The notes below the pieces were generated by a model. It ran no database searches. It was not told the DNA's origin and saw only the letters and a list, made by a program, of their open reading frames with translations. A program made the translations under genes and the position numbers. This document shows, in pieces, positions 5,031 to 8,551 of a DNA stretch of 8,551 nt. Position 1 is the stretch's first letter. The number at the start of each line of letters is the position of its first letter. The stretch comes from an uncultured bacterium (GTDB taxonomy: Bacteria > Actinomycetota > Coriobacteriia > Coriobacteriales > Eggerthellaceae): assembly GCA_947649215.1 (NCBI GenBank), contig CANSQW010000038.1, forward strand, positions 1 through 8,551, read 5' to 3'.

Positions 5031-6514
5031 ATGACGCAAAGTATTAGCACGGGAGAAACGCCTTCGGAGGGCACGCTCACCGAGGTGGCCCTGCGCGGCA
5101 TGGTGGGGTACCTCCTGTTCATGACCGCTCAGCTCGGCAGCCTCTACAGCCCCATCCTCAGCACGGCCCAGACGGCTGAGGCGCCGGCCTTCTGCCTCAT
5201 GCGCTGTGCGGCGCTGGGCTGCACCGCCGCCTTCTACTTCGTGTTCTCGCGGTTCGTCCACGGCCGCGACCGGCTGGTGCGCTCCGCGGCGGCGAAGGCA
5301 GGCGGCACGCTCGCGCAGCTGCCGCTGCCGCTGCTGGTGATCTTCGAGGCGGCGACGGGGGCCGAGGCTCCCCTGGCCGTGGTGACCGCGGCCTGGATGC
5401 TCTGGGGCTTCGCCCACGGGCTGCTCACCTGCTCGTGGACCGACGCCAAGAGCAACCTAGAGGAGTCCTCAGCCACCAAGATCGCGTTCTGGTCGTTCGC
5501 CCTCTCGGCGTTCCTCATCACCGGCCTGCTCATGCTCGTCCCCGCCGCCGGCCTGGGCGCGCTCGTGCTCATGGGAGCCATCGCCTGCGTGCTGCTGCTG
5601 GCCGCGCCGCGGCGGGCGGCCGACGACTCGAGCGAGTACGGCGACGAGTGGCTGCGCGCCAAGAGCAGCTTTCGCATCAGCGGCTCCTACGTCATGGTGG
5701 TGGACGGCGCCCTCATCAGCTTCGCCGCGGGTATCATGATGATGAGCGCTCTGCGCGGGCAGTTCCCCATCGTGCTGGTGGGCGTGGCGTTCATCGGCGC
5801 GGCGGCGGTGTTCTACGCGCTTAAGAAGACCAACGCCGCCCTGCTCTCGCTGCGTCGCAGCCAGCTGGTGTTCCTGCCCCTCATCGCCGGCGGCCTGGCC
5901 GTCATGGGCTTCGCGAAGACGCCGGTGGTGGGCGCTGTGGCCTTCGTCCTGTTCGCCATCTTGTACCTGTTCGACTTCGCCAACCGATCGGTGCTGTCGC
6001 TGCGCAGCAACCTGCTGCCCGTCTCGCCCACCTACTGCTTCTCACGCGGGCGCATCTTCATCATCGTCGGGCAGGCAATCGGGTGGGTGCTGGCCGCCTA
6101 CCTCACCTCGTCGGGCGCGGCGGCAGCGCCGCTGGTGACCACGACGCTTACCGTCCTCATGTGCGCCTACGTGTCCATCGGCACCGCCAATCCCGAGAAG
6201 TACCCCCTCATCGACGGCCTGGCCGACGACGGCATGGAAGCGACCCCCCCCCCCAGGACGATCTGCCGGCCGAGGAGCCCGTGGTGGAGCACCCCTACCG
6301 CAGCCGCTGCCTGAGGGCCGCCCAGCGCTACGACCTCACCCCGCGTGAGGGCGAAATCCTCTCCTATCTGGCCCGCGGCCGTAACGCGAAGTACATCGCC
6401 GACCAGCTGTTCGTAGCCGAGCGCACGGTGAAGACCCACACCTACCACATCTACCAGAAGATGGACATCCACTCCCAGCAGGAGCTCATCAACATCGTGG
6501 AGGGGATGGAGTAG
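5031..6514 (+). CDS. Membrane LuxR-family regulator, reading frame broken at a poly-C tract
   Basis: The first 404 codons encode about 12 hydrophobic segments between residues 21 and 384, an MFS-like membrane domain, then a short polar linker. In this sequence the frame then runs through a C11 tract (6244-6254) into junk and stops at 6314 (427 residues, no DNA-binding domain). The frame offset by one continues without interruption to 6514 and encodes a complete LuxR/GerE helix-turn-helix (LTPREGEILSYLARG..., then AERTVKTHTYHIYQKM). With 12 or 9 cytosines the gene would be a single protein (494 residues for 12). Membrane-embedded LuxR regulators of this build are frequent in Eggerthellaceae beside molybdenum reductases. 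The start at 5031 has AAAGGAG seven bases upstream. It is divergent from the operon and probably senses its substrate. The break may be phase variation, sequencing error, slippage or true decay. Confidence 0.85.
6244..6254 (+). repeat. C11 homopolymer tract inside the regulator gene
   Basis: Eleven consecutive cytosines lie in the codons of the linker joining the membrane domain to the helix-turn-helix. The tract length decides which frame is read: 9 or 12 give the full regulator, 10 or 11 do not. Tracts of this length are prone to slipped-strand mispairing in replication and also to miscounting by several sequencing methods. No other homopolymer this long is visible in the window. Confidence 0.9.
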
Positions 6515-6884
6515 CGACGGGAGAAGAGCGGCGGGACGGGAGCGCGCTGCGGCGGCAGAGCGGGGTGCGCCGCGGCTGAGCGAGGAGAGGAGCGGGGGGG
6601 CCGCGGCCACGCGAGCACGCGTGCGTCTTCCCGGATGCCGCGTGGCGGGCGTTCGACCAGGTGACCGCCGCGGCTGCGCGAGTACGCGCGCGCCTCCCGT
6701 GCAGCTGCGTGCCGGAGACGCGCTCCGCGGCGGGGCGTGCGGAATCGCCTTCCTGAAGACCTCCACGGAGGCGGTCGAAGAGTTAACCCTGGCTTTTTCC
6801 TGGGAAACGCCCGCAAGAAGACCGAGAGATGCGGAAAGACGCTCGCCCAACCGCGCACAACCTCGTTTTCTGGCAGATTCGCGC
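6515..6884. other. Non-coding GC-rich region between convergent genes
   Basis: These 370 bp lie between the 3' ends of the regulator (plus) and the second MFS gene (minus). I see no convincing gene. Frames that stay open here have Arg/Gly/Pro-rich noise composition and no ribosome site. The left two-thirds is made of degenerate GC repeats built around CCGCGGC, which occurs at 6570, 6601, 6668 and 6725. A short dyad CCTCC-AC-GGAGG lies near 6760. The right third (from about 6775) is less GC-rich. No hairpin followed by a T-run was found, so termination for both genes is unexplained. Confidence 0.6.
6601..6717. repeat. Imperfect direct repeat, two copies of about 50 bp, 67 bp apart
   Basis: The copy beginning at 6601 and the copy beginning at 6668 both start with CCGCGGC. 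They agree at 23 of their first 28 positions, and all five differences are transitions. Similarity continues more loosely to a shared GCGTG motif around 40 bases in, with one or two small gaps. The first copy contains the perfect palindrome GCACGCGTGC (6615-6624), which the second has lost. A shorter related block starts at 6570. These may be remnants of an intergenic repeat family. No mobile-element ends or gene are visible. Confidence 0.45.
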
Positions 6885-6902
6885 CTAATCCTCCTCAGGC
6901 GC
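6881..6902 (-). terminator. Small hairpin spanning the stop codon of the second MFS gene
   Basis: GCGCCT (6881-6886) pairs with AGGCGC (6897-6902) around a 10-base loop, enclosing the stop codon region. There is no following T-run on the minus strand, so it is at best a weak 3'-end structure. Confidence 0.2.
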
Positions 6903-8153
6903 CAGCTTCGCCGCCTCCTCGGGGGCGAGGCCGCCGCGGAGGGCACGCCGCCGCCGAAGCGCCTGGCCGCCTTCCACCAGCATGAGAATCAGGTAGCCCG
7001 CGCTCGACACCATGAGACCACCCGCCGCCGTCTGCCCGCCCAGCACCGTCACGCTGACGAAGCCGATGACCACCGGCGCGAGCGACGCGCCCAGCGATAT
7101 GCACGACAGCGCGATGGACACCGCCAGCGTGACGAGTCGAGGATTCACCGCCTTCGAGATGTAATACACGGTGCTGATCTGCTGAATGCCCACACCCAAC
7201 CCGATGAGCACGCCGCCCGCCACGATCACCGGCAGGCTGCCGCCGAGCGACACCACGAGCATGCCCAGCGACAGCAGCCCGAAGCCCACGGTGAGCGTGA
7301 ACCGCCCCAGGCGTCGCGACACCGCGCCGTAGAGCACGCCCAGGATAAGCGACACGATGCTGATAGTGGACGATATGCCTGCGATGTCCGCGGTGTTGCC
7401 CAGCTGTCGCTCCTGCACGAGCAAAGCGATGTTGGTGTAGTAGCCATACAGGCACATCATGGCAAAGAAGAACAGCACGAACAGGTACACCACCCGCGGC
7501 CGCAGCAGCTCCCGCAACCCCTCGGCCCGATGCTCGCGGTCGATGAGTCGCTTATCCAGATCGCCCTTGGGCAGGCAGAAGTGCGTCACCAGGAGCACGG
7601 GAATGACCCCCAGGTACACCAAGAAGGCATTGCCCCAGTGCGTAAGCGCGAGAAACCCGACGCACAGGGTGACGCACACCTCTCCCAAGTAGTTGAAGCA
7701 CTGCTTGAAGCCGAGGACTCGGCTGCGCTCGCCGTCCTCCTCCCAGCGCTGGCAGATGATGGCGTTGGCCAGCGGATGCAGGAAGCCCTGGCCTATGCCG
7801 ATACAGGCGCTGCATGCGAACATGGCGTAGATGGTGGGCTCGGGGAACACGACGGGGATCATGCCGCCGACGAAGATGATGACGAGCGCGAACTCGGCCA
7901 GGCGCTTCTTGTGCACGTAGGCCGCCAAGAACCCCGCTAGCAGCGTGCCGGGGATGCTCACCATGGGCGGAAGCGCCAAGATCATCTGGATGACCGTCAC
8001 CGGCACGTCCGGATAGGCGTCGCGCAGCACCCCCAGGATGGACGAGAACGACTGGAACACGCTGTCGTAGACAGCGAACCCGCAGACGGGTATGAGCATG
8101 ATCGCATAGCGGATCTTGAAGTACGACGCCAGCCTTCCGAGCAAATCCCCCAT
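6885..8153 (-). CDS. MFS transporter, 12 membrane segments, substrate unknown
   Basis: This 422-residue protein has about 12 hydrophobic segments in two halves separated by a charged loop (residues 196-220). Typical MFS features are visible. The loop after segment 2 (AAYVHKKRLAEF, 77-88) stands where the RxGxRR-type motif lies. Residues 275-284 (YGAVSRRLGR) form the equivalent loop in the second half. The length is normal for MFS drug/organic-anion-type carriers. The C-terminus is a short charged tail (AP-E-E repeats). It is not a close relative of the GPH transporter in this window: it lacks the long middle loop and EWxxGK motif. The start at 8153 is supported by a purine-rich GGGGG about nine bases upstream. 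It converges on the regulator gene and has its own upstream region, so it is probably a separate transcription unit. Substrate and direction of transport cannot be told. Confidence 0.88.
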   Translation of the reverse strand: MGDLLGRLASYFKIRYAIMLIPVCGFAVYDSVFQSFSSILGVLRDAYPDVPVTVIQMILALPPMVSIPGTLLAGFLAAYVHKKRLAEFALVIIFVGGMIPVVFPEPTIYAMFACSACIGIGQGFLHPLANAIICQRWEEDGERSRVLGFKQCFNYLGEVCVTLCVGFLALTHWGNAFLVYLGVIPVLLVTHFCLPKGDLDKRLIDREHRAEGLRELLRPRVVYLFVLFFFAMMCLYGYYTNIALLVQERQLGNTADIAGISSTISIVSLILGVLYGAVSRRLGRFTLTVGFGLLSLGMLVVSLGGSLPVIVAGGVLIGLGVGIQQISTVYYISKAVNPRLVTLAVSIALSCISLGASLAPVVIGFVSVTVLGGQTAAGGLMVSSAGYLILMLVEGGQALRRRRALRGGLAPEEAAKLAPEED

Positions 8154-8187
8154 TGGCGCTGCCCCCTTCGCAGCCGGGCTGGCTAAC

Positions 8188-8201
8188 GGCGCCTCGGCGC
8201 C
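8188..8201. promoter_or_regulatory. Doubled GGCGCC dyad, also present before the molybdopterin-enzyme gene
   Basis: GGCGCC-TC-GGCGCC lies 35-48 bp upstream of the second MFS start. Its exact reverse complement occurs at 4543-4556, in the gap before the molybdopterin-enzyme gene. The motif is self-complementary in several ways, so it can act as an RNA hairpin or a DNA dyad. Sharing of a 14-mer is suggestive but in GC-rich sequence may be coincidence or a common genomic palindrome. Confidence 0.35.
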
Positions 8202-8276
8202 TTCGCGCAGCCTCCGTCATTGCTGATCGTGGGGGTAATCATGCCTTCTCGGAGGGGCGCTGTCGTGAGCCTCTGA

Positions 8277-8311
8277 GTATCTTTCCGCCTGATACCGGCA
8301 GTATCATTTTT
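8277..8311. promoter_or_regulatory. GTATC half-site cluster with hairpin and T-run
   Basis: GTATC occurs at 8277-8281 and 8301-8305 and its complement GATAC at 8291-8295. The last two form TGATAC-CGGCA-GTATCA (8290-8306), followed at once by TTTTT (8307-8311). Read on the plus strand this resembles an intrinsic terminator with a short AT-containing stem, but no plus-strand gene precedes it. Read as DNA, three half-sites about 10 to 14 bases apart look like an operator upstream of the second MFS gene. It is strikingly AT-rich for this window. Confidence 0.4.
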
Positions 8312-8500
8312 GAGTTCCGCCAGGTAGAACGCCTGCGATGAGAAGGGCACGAGCACCCTGTCCCGCCGGCTGCGCCACGCAGCGAGGATCGGGGCGGCTC
8401 GGCCGCGCCCCGCCGAGCGCCAGGCGCCGCGCCTCTCCCTCGCCGCCCGACCGCCACAGCGAGCGCGCCGTCGGGCCCGCACGTAGTCCCGCGTCGAAAA

Positions 8501-8551
8501 ATGGCCAAAAATGACGACCTGACGACAAGGCGCGGCACGCGCCCGATGGCT
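8501..8551 (+). CDS. Possible start of a further gene (17 codons, cut by window edge)
   Basis: An ATG at 8501 opens MAKNDDLTTRRGTRPMA, still open at the window end. The local sequence (AAAAATGG) is less GC-rich than its surroundings and the composition is plausible for a soluble protein's N-terminus. No ribosome site is visible upstream, and 17 codons prove little. If real, the gene would be divergent from the second MFS gene and could be its regulator, which is only a guess from position. Confidence 0.3.
   Translation, partial: MAKNDDLTTRRGTRPMA

Larger units (their letters stand above)
8154..8500. other. Upstream region of the second MFS gene, dyad-rich, no clear gene
   Basis: These 347 bp precede the minus-strand MFS gene. 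Several frames are open on the minus strand, but they are Arg/Ala/Gly-rich and lack ribosome sites, so I take them as GC noise. The stretch holds three structured elements: a doubled GGCGCC dyad (8188-8201), a set of GTATC/GATAC half-sites with a T-run (8277-8311), and a GC hairpin GCTCGGC/GCCGAGC (8397-8403 with 8412-8418). I could not place a convincing promoter for either direction. Confidence 0.5.

Noticed and set aside
4566..5417. A 283-codon minus-strand version of the small operon gene
   Set aside because: The extension crosses the divergent control region and the 5' part of the regulator, reads as Arg/Gly/Ala noise, and ignores the AAAGGAGG site directly before the ATG at 4802.
6640..6670. 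A GTTCGA motif suggesting a tRNA T-arm
   Set aside because: The flanking bases do not form the five-base T stem, and no acceptor stem or anticodon arm can be built around it.
6167..6946. A 259-codon minus-strand open frame across the regulator's 3' end and the convergent gap
   Set aside because: Arg/Ser/Ala-rich product without motifs or ribosome site, and antisense to the LuxR helix-turn-helix.
6621..7940. A 439-codon plus-strand open frame antisense to the second MFS gene
   Set aside because: His/Arg/Gln/Glu-rich noise product; the minus strand encodes a clean 12-segment transporter.
8183..8538. Several 74-99-codon minus-strand open frames upstream of the second MFS gene
   Set aside because: They overlap each other in different frames, are Arg/Gly/Ala-rich, and have no ribosome site or recognisable domain.
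1..8551. CRISPR array, insertion sequence, integrase, rRNA or riboswitch
   Set aside because: I saw no regularly spaced repeats, transposase or integrase motifs, rRNA-like stretches, or known riboswitch cores on either strand.

Overview
The window is high-GC (well above 60 % by eye) and gene-dense, with strong AAGGAG-type ribosome sites. Its gene content is typical of an anaerobic gut actinobacterium of the Eggerthellaceae (Gordonibacter, Eggerthella or a relative). That placement is an inference from family content, chiefly a cytoplasmic molybdopterin enzyme resembling catechol dehydroxylases, a multi-spanning membrane protein fused to a LuxR helix-turn-helix, and GPH/MFS transporters. No database search was possible.

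Layout. Positions 1-136 (minus) hold the first 45 codons of a zinc-ribbon protein that runs off the left edge. Positions 253-4802 (minus) look like one operon, read from right to left: a 78-residue acidic protein of unknown function (4802-4566), a 771-residue molybdopterin oxidoreductase (4518-2203), a 111-residue protein with two 4Fe-4S clusters (2172-1837), and a 501-residue GPH-type transporter (1758-253). Divergent from it, across a 228-bp control region with a perfect 16-bp dyad, is a membrane LuxR-type regulator (5031-6514, plus). Its reading frame is broken by a run of 11 cytosines exactly between the membrane domain and the DNA-binding domain. A 370-bp GC-rich non-coding stretch with degenerate repeats separates it from a convergent 422-residue MFS transporter (8153-6885, minus). 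Upstream of that gene lies a further ~350-bp region with dyads, and possibly the first 17 codons of another gene at 8501 (plus).

Proposed working model (inference). The GPH transporter imports an aromatic or other small organic substrate. The cytoplasmic Mo/W enzyme, which has no Tat signal, reduces or dehydroxylates it with electrons relayed by the 4Fe-4S protein. The divergent membrane regulator senses the substrate and controls the operon. The poly-C tract could make that regulator phase-variable, or the break may be a sequencing error. The 78-residue first gene is an unexplained component. The second MFS transporter may be a separate unit.
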